From contig DASTNZ010000235.1 of the NCBI GenBank assembly GCA_035762665.1, positions 62,001 through 126,000 on the forward strand: a DNA stretch of 64,000 nt, given 5' to 3'. Of the stretch, positions 7,290 to 15,573 are shown piece by piece. Position numbers and translations under genes: made by a program. Source of the DNA: JASLBX01 sp035762665 (GTDB lineage Bacteria; Actinomycetota; Actinomycetes; Jiangellales; Jiangellaceae). Every line of letters begins with the position of its first letter. The first letter of the stretch is position 1. The notes beneath the pieces are model-generated. The model did not search any database, had not been told where the DNA came from, and worked only from the letters and a program-made list of their open reading frames with translations.

Positions 7290-9763
7290 TGCGGGTTCCG
7301 TTGTCGTGGCTGAGTGAGTACGTCGACCTGCCGCCGGGGGAGTCGGCACGGGATATCGCGGGCCGCCTGATTCGCGCCGGCCTCGAGGTCGAAACGGTGG
7401 ATCATCCCGGGGCGGATGTGGAAGGACCACTCGTTGTGGGCCGGGTCGTGGACTTCGGCGAGGAGACCCACAAGAACGGCAAGACCATCCGGTGGTGCGA
7501 GGTGGACGTCGGCGAGGCGGAGCCGCGCGGCATCGTCTGCGGCGCGCTTAACTTCGCCACCGACGACCTGGTCGTCGTGTCTCTACCCGGTGCCGTCCTG
7601 CCGGGCGGGTTCACCATTTCGGCGCGCCGGACATACGGCCATGTGTCCGACGGCATGATCTGCTCGGCCCGGGAGCTGGGCCTGGGCGATGACCATTCCG
7701 GGATCATGGTCTTGAAACCTGACGAGGGTGTGCCCGGCGACGACGCCATCGACCTGCTGCACCTGCGGGACGACGTCCTGGACATCGCAGTGACGCCCGA
7801 CCGCGGGTACGCGCTCTCTATTCGCGGTATCGCTCGCGAGGTCGCGACGGCGTACGGCCTCCCGCTGCGCGACCCCGCGGACGTTCAGGTCAGCTTTGAG
7901 GGCGACGGATACCCGGTCCGGGTCGAGGATCTTGACCGGTGCCCGGTATTCGCCGCCCGCACGGTGACCGGCTTCAACCCGGACGCGCCGTCGCCGCGCT
8001 GGATGCAACGCCGCATCCAGCTCGCCGGTATGCGCTCGCTGTCGCTGGCCGTCGACATCACCAACTACGTAATGCTGGAACTGGGAGAGCCGATCCACGG
8101 GTACGACCACACGCTACTGTCTGGCCCGATCGTGGTGCGCCGCGCGAAGCCGGGGGAGAAGCTGACGACGCTCGACGACGTGGTCCGCGATCTGGACCCG
8201 GACGATCTGCTCATCACCGACGACTCCGGCCCCATCGGTCTCGCCGGTGTGATGGGCGGCGCTACCACTGAGCTAGGCCCGACGACAACCGAGATCGTCA
8301 TCGAGGCGGCGAACTTCGAAGCCACGGGGGTGGCCCGAACCGCGCGCCGGCACAAGCTGCCGACCGAAGGCGCAAAGCGCTGGGAGCGCGGAGTCGATCC
8401 GGCGCTTCCCGCAGCGGCGGCGCAGCGTGTCGTCGACCTGCTCGTCGAGCTCGGCGGGGCCACGGCGGAGCCGGGCGGGACGGTTGTCGGCACAGTGCCG
8501 GAACCGGCCCGCGTGGAGATCGACGCGTCGCTACCGGCCCGCGTCGTGGGTGTTGGTTACAGCACGGAAGAGGTCGCTCGCTGGCTTGCCGCCGTTGGTG
8601 CGCGAGTGACGCCGATCGAGAACGGGCGGCTGTCGGTCGTCCCGCCGACCTGGCGGCCGGACCTGACGGACCCGTACGACCTGGTGGAGGAGGTCGCCAG
8701 GCTGCACGGGTACGACGCGATCCCGTCCGTGTTACCGGTCGCTCCGGCCGGGCGCGGGATCACGTTCGGGCAGCGGGTGCGGCGACGGATCGAGCGTGCG
8801 ATCGCCGCTGCAGGCTTTGTCGAAGCTCTGTCGTACCCGTTCATCGGGGATGCCGACCTTGATGCGCTGCAACTGCCGGAGGACGACGCTCGCCGACAGC
8901 TGATGCGGTTGGCAAACCCGCTTTCTGACGAGCAGCCTTACCTGCGCACGACGCTGCTGCCCGGTCTGCTGGCGACGCTGCGGCGCAATGTCGGCCGCGG
9001 TGCCACCGACGTGGCCCTGTTCGAGTCTGGCCTGGTGTTCCGTCCCGGCCCGGGCCCGCTGGCGGTGCCTCCCCGCCTCCCTGTCGATCGTAGACCGAGC
9101 GACGCCGACATTGCCGCCCTCGAGGCGGCGCTGCCGGACCAGCCGCGGCGGATCGCGGTGGCGTTGTGCGGCAATCGCGAGCCGGCCGGCTGGTGGGGTC
9201 CGGCCCGGCCGGTGTCCTGGGCAGACGCGGTGCATGTGGCACACGTGATCGCAGATGCGGCGGGTGTAGAGCTGACTGTGCGCCGGGACGAGCATGCGCC
9301 ATGGCACCCGGGCAGGTGCGCGGCCCTATACGTCGGCGAGACGCTGGTCGGTCACGCCGGCGAGCTTCACCCGCGGGCTGTCGAGGCGCTGGGGTTGCCG
9401 GCCTGCACGTGTGCCATGGAGCTCGAGCTCGACCGGTTGGACACGGTGGACGAGCCGGTGCCGGCGCCGGTGGTGTCAACGTTCCCGGTCGCTACCCAGG
9501 ACGTCGCGCTCGTCGTGGAGTCGTCTGTACCGGCCGCCGATGTCGAGGCGGCGCTGCGCGACGGTGCAGGGGAGCTGCTCGAGTCGCTGCGGCTGTTCGA
9601 CGTCTACGAAGGGCCGCAGGTGGGCGAGGGCCGCCGGTCGCTGGCCTACGCGCTGCGGTTCCGGGCGCCGGACCGGACGCTCACGGTCGAGGAAACCACT
9701 GCTGCGCGGGATGCCGCGGTCGCTACCGCCACGGAACGCACCGGCGCCGTCCTGCGTAGTTAG
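7289..9763 (+). CDS. pheT: phenylalanyl-tRNA synthetase beta subunit
   Basis: 824 residues, full length for PheT. Order: N-terminal part MRVPLSWLSEYVDLP, tRNA-binding EMAP domain (about 40-150, VVGRVVDFGEETHKNGK), B3/B4 editing domain (NYVMLELGEPIHGYD), B5 domain, and C-terminal anticodon-binding FDX-ACB domain (STFPVATQDVALVVE). It binds tRNA and edits Tyr-tRNA-Phe. The start is the ATG overlapping the pheS stop; the open frame extends upstream to 7022 inside pheS but that part is not PheT. Confidence 0.97.
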   Translation: MRVPLSWLSEYVDLPPGESARDIAGRLIRAGLEVETVDHPGADVEGPLVVGRVVDFGEETHKNGKTIRWCEVDVGEAEPRGIVCGALNFATDDLVVVSLPGAVLPGGFTISARRTYGHVSDGMICSARELGLGDDHSGIMVLKPDEGVPGDDAIDLLHLRDDVLDIAVTPDRGYALSIRGIAREVATAYGLPLRDPADVQVSFEGDGYPVRVEDLDRCPVFAARTVTGFNPDAPSPRWMQRRIQLAGMRSLSLAVDITNYVMLELGEPIHGYDHTLLSGPIVVRRAKPGEKLTTLDDVVRDLDPDDLLITDDSGPIGLAGVMGGATTELGPTTTEIVIEAANFEATGVARTARRHKLPTEGAKRWERGVDPALPAAAAQRVVDLLVELGGATAEPGGTVVGTVPEPARVEIDASLPARVVGVGYSTEEVARWLAAVGARVTPIENGRLSVVPPTWRPDLTDPYDLVEEVARLHGYDAIPSVLPVAPAGRGITFGQRVRRRIERAIAAAGFVEALSYPFIGDADLDALQLPEDDARRQLMRLANPLSDEQPYLRTTLLPGLLATLRRNVGRGATDVALFESGLVFRPGPGPLAVPPRLPVDRRPSDADIAALEAALPDQPRRIAVALCGNREPAGWWGPARPVSWADAVHVAHVIADAAGVELTVRRDEHAPWHPGRCAALYVGETLVGHAGELHPRAVEALGLPACTCAMELELDRLDTVDEPVPAPVVSTFPVATQDVALVVESSVPAADVEAALRDGAGELLESLRLFDVYEGPQVGEGRRSLAYALRFRAPDRTLTVEETTAARDAAVATATERTGAVLRS

Positions 9764-9772
9764 CGCTACGAG

Positions 9773-10582
9773 ATGAGCACGTATGGCCGGCGCGCCCTGA
9801 TCACTGGTGCGAGCCGCGGTATCGGTCGGGAGCTGGCCCTGGGCTTGGCCGGTCGTGGCTGGGCGGTCGGACTCACGGCGAGGAGTCGCGAGGCGCTCGA
9901 CCGCGTGGCCGCCGAATGTCGTGAGCATGGCGTGGCGGCCTGCGTGGCCGTCGCCGACGTCGTGGACCGGCCATCCGTCGAACAGGCCGTACGGGCCGTC
10001 GTCGCGGAGCTGGGTGGCGTCGACCTGCTCGTCAACAACGCCGGGGTCGTCGAATCGGTGGAGGCGGACTTCCACTCCGCGGACGTGGACGAGACCTGGC
10101 GCGTCGTCGAAGTGAACGTCCGCGGCCCGATGCTTGTGACTCATGCTGTGCTGGGCACCATGCTGGACGCAGGTGGCGGACGGATCGTGAACATGAACAG
10201 CGGTGCCGCGCACGATGTCCGGACGGTATACACCGGCTACACGGTGGGCAAGGGTGCGCTGGCGCGATTCACCACCCAGCTCGATGCGCAGTTCAGTGGC
10301 CGCGGCATTCGAACCTTCGACCTGTCACCCGGCGTGGTCAAGACCGATATGACCGCGTCCATGCCAATGCATACCGGGCGGACGGAATGGACCGCGCCGG
10401 AGGATGTGGTCGAGCTGGTCGCCGCCATCGGAAACGGTCGGTTGGACGATCTCGGTGGGCGATACGTCCGTGCCGGTGTGGACACGATCGAGTCGCTGCT
10501 GATGCAGACGGCGGCGATCCTTGATTCGAACGCTCGAGTCCTGCGGCTCGCGCCGATCGGCGCCGATGATCCCGCCGTCTGA
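9773..10582 (+). CDS. SDR family oxidoreductase
   Basis: 269-residue classical short-chain dehydrogenase/reductase. Cofactor loop TGASRGIG at 11-18, NNAG at 88-91, catalytic Ser143 (NMNSGAAH), Tyr156 and Lys160 (YTVGK). It oxidises or reduces an alcohol/ketone with NAD(P)(H); the basic residues after strand 2 (TARSRE) suggest NADP(H). The substrate is unknown. It begins 9 bases after pheT, so may be read through from the phe operon, and converges on a DUF222/HNH gene. Confidence 0.88.
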   Translation: MSTYGRRALITGASRGIGRELALGLAGRGWAVGLTARSREALDRVAAECREHGVAACVAVADVVDRPSVEQAVRAVVAELGGVDLLVNNAGVVESVEADFHSADVDETWRVVEVNVRGPMLVTHAVLGTMLDAGGGRIVNMNSGAAHDVRTVYTGYTVGKGALARFTTQLDAQFSGRGIRTFDLSPGVVKTDMTASMPMHTGRTEWTAPEDVVELVAAIGNGRLDDLGGRYVRAGVDTIESLLMQTAAILDSNARVLRLAPIGADDPAV

Positions 10583-10633
10583 CGAGCAGTCGGGCTATGG
10601 GCCACGTCCGGGTGCGGGTGGCGGTGCTGATTG

Positions 10634-11968
10634 TTAGGTGTGGCCGGTGGGGGTGGTGGTTTCGATGATGTGCCGGGCCGGGTCGATGAGGCGGATGGTG
10701 AAGCCGGGCATGTGCCGGTCGTAGTTGCCGCGTGCGCATTTGCCGCACCCGTTGGTGGCGGTGGTCGGCCCGCCGGTGGCGTGGGTTTGGATGTGGTCCA
10801 GGTGCCGGATCGGCGCGTCGCAGTAGGGGTCGCGGCAGGTGCCGCCGTCGCGGTAGACCAGCAGTGTGGCCAGCGTGCCGTTGAAGCGGCGGCGCCGGGG
10901 GTCGCAGTCGGTGATGATGCCGGTGGCCGGGTCGGTGAACAACCGGCGCAGGAACAGCCGCGCCCGCCGCAGCTCCCCCGACGCGGCAGCCGCGGCGGGC
11001 TGGCTGGGTGGTGCGACCCGGCGGAGGCGGTGGTCGAGTTCGGCGGCCATGCCGCGCACCGGGCCGATCGCGCTGTGACCGGCCCGATCGGGGGTGCCGC
11101 GGGCGATGTGCCGGGCCACGGCCGCCGGGATGGGTCCATAGCCGGTCAACTCGGCCGCGGTCTCATCCCCGGTGAACAATGACGTATCGGTCATCACCAG
11201 CCCGATCTCCGCCGACACCGCGCCGGCCGATGCCTGCCCGGTCAGCCGTTCGACCAGCGTGTCGGCCATGATCTGGCCCCGCCCCCTGCCGTCCCCGGTG
11301 GCGGTCAGGCTGTCCGCGGTCCGGCGCAACGCGGCCCAGGCGGCGACCCCTTGTTCGCAGGGCAGCAACGCCGACAGCATGGTCATGGTGTCCGGGGCCG
11401 GGCGGATCGACACCCGCCGATCCGCCCGCGCCTGACTCGCCCGGGCCACCGCGCCGGCCGGGTCGACCTCGATCGCCAACCGGCGGGTAGCAGCCTCGGC
11501 CCGCCGCGGACTCAACCGGGGCAGCTGCCCGGCGAGTTGCTTGTCCACCAGCCGCCGATCCTCGGCGGCCAAATGCGAGGTCTCGATGGTCACGATCGTG
11601 GCCACATGCTCGGAGATCTCGCCGCGACGCAACAGCGCGAACGTCTCCGGCAACTGACCCATCAGCGCGTTGGCCTGGGCTACCTGCCGGGCCGCCGACG
11701 CCGGGGACACCCGCCGCGCCAACCCCACCTGCTCCGCCACACCCCTGCTCGCCTGCCGCGCCTCCACGCCACGAGCCTTGTTCGCCGCCTCCTGCGAGGC
11801 CGCGAAATCCGCGATCACCCGCAACGGCGCCGCAGCCGCCGCCGCCTTGAGCTTCTCCAACCCGGCAATCACATCAATCCGCACCGCATCGTCTGCCACC
11901 GCCGACGGCACGCCGGCCAGCTCGCCGAGCATCCCGGCCAGCCGCCCAACCACCATCGGTTCGTACAT
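10634..11968 (-). CDS. DUF222 / HNH endonuclease domain protein (13E12 repeat type)
   Basis: 444 residues. The N-terminal DUF222 part is helical and Ala-rich (GLEKLKAAAAAAPLRVIADF, then ARRVSPASAARQVAQA), and the C-terminus holds an HNH nuclease motif at 378-423: CRDPYC, RHLDHI, GGPT, CxxC, then PGF. This is the 13E12 repeat family, multicopy in actinomycete genomes; the cellular role is not established. Start choice: ATG 11968 (a second ATG at 11956 is possible). The frame stays open to 12619 antisense to the neighbouring deaminase, but that extension has no family similarity. A relative lies at 40932-42998. Confidence 0.85.
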   Translation of the reverse strand: MYEPMVVGRLAGMLGELAGVPSAVADDAVRIDVIAGLEKLKAAAAAAPLRVIADFAASQEAANKARGVEARQASRGVAEQVGLARRVSPASAARQVAQANALMGQLPETFALLRRGEISEHVATIVTIETSHLAAEDRRLVDKQLAGQLPRLSPRRAEAATRRLAIEVDPAGAVARASQARADRRVSIRPAPDTMTMLSALLPCEQGVAAWAALRRTADSLTATGDGRGRGQIMADTLVERLTGQASAGAVSAEIGLVMTDTSLFTGDETAAELTGYGPIPAAVARHIARGTPDRAGHSAIGPVRGMAAELDHRLRRVAPPSQPAAAAASGELRRARLFLRRLFTDPATGIITDCDPRRRRFNGTLATLLVYRDGGTCRDPYCDAPIRHLDHIQTHATGGPTTATNGCGKCARGNYDRHMPGFTIRLIDPARHIIETTTPTGHT

Positions 11969-12062
11969 ACGTACGACTCTAGCGGGCGGCACCGACACTG
12001 ATGCTCGCGTGCATCCCCTCGTTGCCCGGCTGCGAGAACCTCCGGCTGGCAGAGTTGCCAGC

Positions 12063-13427
12063 ATGGCTGCGCGAATCGTCATCGAGAACGTGACCATCGC
12101 CACCGTCGACACGGCCGACACCGAGATCCCGTCCGGCCACGTCGTCATCGAGCGCAATCGGATCGCCGCGGTCGGGCCCGGGGCGGCACCGGCGCCATCA
12201 CCCGGCACCGCCGAGCGTCGAGTCAACGCCACCGGACATCTGGTGACACCCGGTCTGGTCAACACCCACCACCACTTCTTCCAGTGGCTGACCCGCGGCC
12301 TGGCGCAGGACGCCATCCTGTTCGATTGGCTCACCACGCTGTATCCGATCTGGTCCCATATCGACGAGGATTCGGTGTACGCGGGCGCACGTGGCTCGAT
12401 CACGTCGTTGCTGCTGTCCGGGTGTACGACGGCATCGGACCACCAGTACCTCTTCCCGCGGGACGGCGGCGATCTGTTGAGCGCCGAGATCCGCGCCGCT
12501 CGAGAACTAGGCCTGCGGCTCCACGCGAGCCGCGGTTCGATGGACCGTGGCCAATCCGACGGCGGCCTCCCGCCGGACTTCGCGGTCGAGGACATCGACA
12601 CCGTCCTTGCGGCTAGCACTCGCGCAGTAGAAGTCCATCACGACCCGTCGCCGGACTCGATGGTGCGGATCGTGATCGCGCCCTGCTCCCCGTTCACCGT
12701 AACTACCGACCTGCTTCGGGAGTCCGCCTCACTGGGCCGCTCGCTCGGCGTCCGACTGCATACTCACGGCTCGGAAACAGTCGAGGAAGAGGAGCACTGC
12801 TTCGAGCAGTTCGGCATGCGCCCAACGGAATACCTGGATTCGGTGGGCTGGCTCGGCGCCGACGTATGGATGGCGCACTGCATCCACCTCAGCGACGGTG
12901 ATATCGCCCGGTTCGCCGCTACCGGCACGGGTGTGGCCCACTGCCCGTCATCGAACGCCCGGCTGGGTGCCGGCATCGCCCGGGTCCCGGAGATGCTCAG
13001 CGCCGGCATCCGGGTCGGCCTGGGCGTCGACGGCGCGGCATCCAACGAGAACGGCGGTCTAGGAACAGAACTCCGAGCCGCCATGCTCTTCGCCCGCGCG
13101 CGCAGTGGGCCGACCGCGATGACCGTCCGGCAGGCACTCCGGCTCGGAACGATGGGCGGCGCCGAGGTCCTTGGACGAGCGGACGATCTCGGCTCTGTGG
13201 AGGTCGGCAAGCTGGCCGACCTGGCCGTTTGGAAGGTCGACGGAGTCGAGCATTCAAACATCGACGACAAGGTCGCCGCGCTCGTGATGGGCGCCCTGCC
13301 ACCATTGGCCATGCTGCTGGCCGACGGCCGAGTTGTGATCGAGGATGGTCAGCTGCAGACCGCGGACGCCGAGCTCATTAGCCGCGAAGCAACCACCCAG
13401 GCACGCCGGCTGTTTGAGTCGCAATGA
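12063..13427 (+). CDS. amidohydrolase, 8-oxoguanine deaminase-like
   Basis: 454-residue amidohydrolase-superfamily metalloenzyme of the cytosine/guanine deaminase-TrzN branch. Metal and catalytic landmarks: NTHHH at 67-71 (HxH), RLHTHGSETVEE (His235, Glu238), AHCIHL (His272), and GLGVDGAAS (Asp323). The run HFFQWLTRGLAQDAILFDWL is what I associate with 8-oxoguanine deaminases, which turn 8-oxoguanine into urate plus ammonia; atrazine-type or guanine deaminase relatives cannot be excluded. Start ATG 12063 chosen because MAARIVIENVTI begins the usual small N-terminal beta-sandwich; the frame is open upstream to 11670 without similarity. Confidence 0.72.
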   Translation: MAARIVIENVTIATVDTADTEIPSGHVVIERNRIAAVGPGAAPAPSPGTAERRVNATGHLVTPGLVNTHHHFFQWLTRGLAQDAILFDWLTTLYPIWSHIDEDSVYAGARGSITSLLLSGCTTASDHQYLFPRDGGDLLSAEIRAARELGLRLHASRGSMDRGQSDGGLPPDFAVEDIDTVLAASTRAVEVHHDPSPDSMVRIVIAPCSPFTVTTDLLRESASLGRSLGVRLHTHGSETVEEEEHCFEQFGMRPTEYLDSVGWLGADVWMAHCIHLSDGDIARFAATGTGVAHCPSSNARLGAGIARVPEMLSAGIRVGLGVDGAASNENGGLGTELRAAMLFARARSGPTAMTVRQALRLGTMGGAEVLGRADDLGSVEVGKLADLAVWKVDGVEHSNIDDKVAALVMGALPPLAMLLADGRVVIEDGQLQTADAELISREATTQARRLFESQ

Positions 13428-13489
13428 CTGCGTCGAGCCTTCTTCAGGGATTGGACATCCTGCACGAATACGTGAAAAGGTCCTATCTC

Positions 13490-13644
13490 AGTATCGACCA
13501 AAAATTCGATGACAAGACTATTTTGTTGTCTATTTGAGTCTTTTTCCTAATCATTGACAAGCTACCTCAGTCAAATAATATAAAGGTCCTCTACTTCCTT
13601 CCGACCACCAAGTAATTCAAATTGCGGTTGACAACCGGAAGGGG
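13490..13644 (+). promoter_or_regulatory. AT-rich promoter region of the exported peptidase gene
   Basis: About 150 bases that are strikingly AT-rich against their surroundings. They contain a consensus -35 TTGACA at 13554-13559 and, 16-19 bases later, the -10-like string TAATATAAA (13576-13584). A second TTGACA at 13628 is too close to the ATG to act. A near-consensus sigma-70 promoter in an AT-rich patch is unusual here and suggests strong expression or foreign origin for the gene downstream. Confidence 0.5.
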
Positions 13645-14775
13645 ATGATTGAAGTGCTGAGTCGAGCGGGTCACGAACGTCGCCGAACGGGTCGCAAACT
13701 GCGCCTGACCGCGGCACTCGTCGCATTGCTGGCCTTCGGGCTGGCTCCGGGCCAAGCCGGCGGGCACACTGCGGCTGAGATTCAGCAGCAGTCGTCCGAC
13801 GACCTGGTCAGGAATGTGGTGCTGGCACTCCACGGGGGCGCTGGAACGATTACTCGGGAGGCATTCCCTCCCGAGCGTGAGGCGCTGTATAAGGCCGTGC
13901 TCCGCGAAGCGCTCGAACAGGGCTACAAAGTGCTCCAGGACGGCGGCACCAGCGTAGAGGCGGTCGAGACAACTGTGATGCTCTTGGAGGACTCTGAGCT
14001 GTTCAACGCAGGCAAGGGCGCGGTCTTCACGACTGACGCCACCAACGAGCTCGACGCGTCCATCATGGACGGGCGGACGCTCGACAGCGGGGCGGTCACC
14101 GGCGTCACCCACATCAAGAATCCCGTGGCCCTGGCACGTGACCTCTTGGAGCGGTCGCGCCACGTAATGTTGGCCGGATACGGCGCCGAGCTGTACGCAC
14201 AACACCGAGGCTTTGATCTTGTGACGCAGGAGTACTTCTTCACTCAGAGCCGATGGCAGGCCCTGCTCAACGCCAAGGGCGGGAACCCGACATTCAATTT
14301 CGGCGAGGAGGCAGCCGCACAGGCCGGCGCGCAGGCCGACATACAGGTTGACGAGATGGGCACGGTAGGCGCAGTGGCACTCTCCGACGCCGACGATCTC
14401 GCTGCGGCGACCTCCACAGGTGGGCTGACGAACAAACCAGTGGGGCGAATCGGAGACTCGCCGTATGTCGCAGCCGGCACGTACGCCCGCAACGACACGG
14501 TAGCTGTTTCATGTACCGGAACTGGCGAGCTGTTTATCCGCCAAGCTGTCGCCCACGAGGTCTCGGCGGCGATGGAGTGGGGGCACCTGCGGGTCGATCG
14601 TGCGGCTCAGGCTGCTCTCGACAAGACAACTGAGATCGGCGGACCGGTGACGGGCGGGCTCATCGCCCTGGACAGCAACGGGAACCTTTCGGTTCCGTTC
14701 AACACGAACGGGATGTTCCGAGGTTGGGTGACCAGCGACGGCGAGATCGTCGTCAAAATGTTCGCCGACGAGTAG
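13645..14775 (+). CDS. exported isoaspartyl peptidase/L-asparaginase (Ntn hydrolase)
   Basis: 376-residue type 2 asparaginase/isoaspartyl dipeptidase. Residues 1-40 look like a Sec signal: an Arg/Lys-rich start, a hydrophobic core LTAALVALLAFGLAPG, then GQAGG. The mature enzyme opens VVLALHGGAGT, carries FNAGKGAVF (120-128), ELDASIMDG, and the autocleavage site EMGTVGAVAL with nucleophile Thr240. It would self-process into two chains and release Asp from isoaspartyl peptides or hydrolyse Asn. An export signal on this normally cytoplasmic family is notable. Start ATG 13645 behind GGAAGGGG. It stands alone, between an AT-rich promoter and a strong hairpin. Confidence 0.88.
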   Translation: MIEVLSRAGHERRRTGRKLRLTAALVALLAFGLAPGQAGGHTAAEIQQQSSDDLVRNVVLALHGGAGTITREAFPPEREALYKAVLREALEQGYKVLQDGGTSVEAVETTVMLLEDSELFNAGKGAVFTTDATNELDASIMDGRTLDSGAVTGVTHIKNPVALARDLLERSRHVMLAGYGAELYAQHRGFDLVTQEYFFTQSRWQALLNAKGGNPTFNFGEEAAAQAGAQADIQVDEMGTVGAVALSDADDLAAATSTGGLTNKPVGRIGDSPYVAAGTYARNDTVAVSCTGTGELFIRQAVAHEVSAAMEWGHLRVDRAAQAALDKTTEIGGPVTGGLIALDSNGNLSVPFNTNGMFRGWVTSDGEIVVKMFADE

Positions 14776-14805
14776 CGATGCGGCCTTAACCCCCAATCAC
14801 GGGAT

Positions 14806-14832
14806 GGGTGGACGGGGTCACCCCGTCCACCC
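14806..14832 (+). terminator. strong hairpin after the isoaspartyl peptidase gene
   Basis: A perfect 12-bp stem GGGTGGACGGGG - TCA - CCCCGTCCACCC begins 30 bases after the stop codon. It lacks a T-tract, as is common for actinomycete terminators. Confidence 0.75.
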
Positions 14833-15147
14833 TTGCCGCAGACAAGCTCCGGGCTCATTGGATGCGGGCTTAACCATCGAGTGAACGCGCTGCCTCGACT
14901 GGATCAACGGATCTGACCATGTCCCAAATACGAGAGGGGCTCCACGTATCGGAGACTCATTACAGACAAGAGTGGCCGTGCTCGCCACGCGCCAGCTGCT
15001 CCAGGCGTCCTGACCACGGCGTCCCGACCGTGCGGGGTGACTCCACAGACCTTCGCCCCTAGGGCTGGCTACAGAGCAACTACGACGCTGAAGCCGGCGA
15101 GCGAATGGAGGTACACGTGGAGGCACTTGATCTTGCGCGGTGACAGT
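14833..15147. other. 315-base stretch without a recognisable gene
   Basis: Between the terminator and the ABC transporter fragment I see no credible coding sequence, RNA gene or repeat. Short open frames here have no recognisable protein features. Since it borders a decayed transporter gene, it may be further eroded remains of the same gene. Confidence 0.5.
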
Positions 15148-15441
15148 TCGGCGTCGCTTTCTGACCAGCCTGACGCGTCCCTAGCCCCCTACCTGGCCGA
15201 GAGGCTGACGGCCGATCTGCTCGCCGCCGCGGGCGAGCGGAGCGTTGTGCTCGTGACCCACCGGATCCAGGACCTCACCGCCGTCGACGAAATCCTCGTC
15301 CTGCATGACGGCCGGGTGATCTAGCGCGGCACGCATGACGAGCTGCTTTCGATGCCCGGCTGGTACCTCGACTCACAGGCCAGGGTACTCACGAGCCCGC
15401 TGGATGCAGCAGCCATAGCGGTCGATCCCGATCGACTTTGA
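15148..15441 (+). pseudogene. decayed ABC transporter ATPase C-terminus (CydC-like)
   Basis: Only the last part of an ABC exporter ATPase survives. In one frame one reads LAERLTADLLAAAGERSVVLVTHRIQDLTAVDEILVLHDGRVI, then a TAG stop (15322-15324), then RGTHDELLSMPGWYLDSQA continuing in the same frame to a TGA at 15439. The H-loop (VTHR) and D-E-I-x-V-L-x-x-G-R are intact, but Walker A, the signature motif and a proper Walker B are absent (the Walker B site reads LSDQP instead of LLDEP). The phrase ERLTADLLA...VTHR resembles CydC of the cysteine/glutathione exporter. A remnant, not a working gene. Confidence 0.75.
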
Positions 15442-15573
15442 CAAGTGCACTTCAGGCTGCCCTCTCAGCACCCCCTTGCCTGTGCTCGGTCCGGTGACTA
15501 CCGTCACGAATTATCGACGCATCTCGAACAGCCGTGCGTTGAGCGAACAGCGCCGATCGTGGAGGGCTGGATC

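Noticed and set aside
6081..7430. 449-residue open frame antisense to pheS
   Set aside because: Arg/Gly/Asp-rich and without recognisable protein features; pheS on the other strand is unambiguous.
11970..12619. N-terminal extension of the DUF222/HNH protein
   Set aside because: Antisense to the amidohydrolase; the family starts at about 11968.
15445..15573. 43-residue N-terminal extension of the aldehyde dehydrogenase
   Set aside because: No family similarity, and GGAGGG precedes the internal ATG at 15574.
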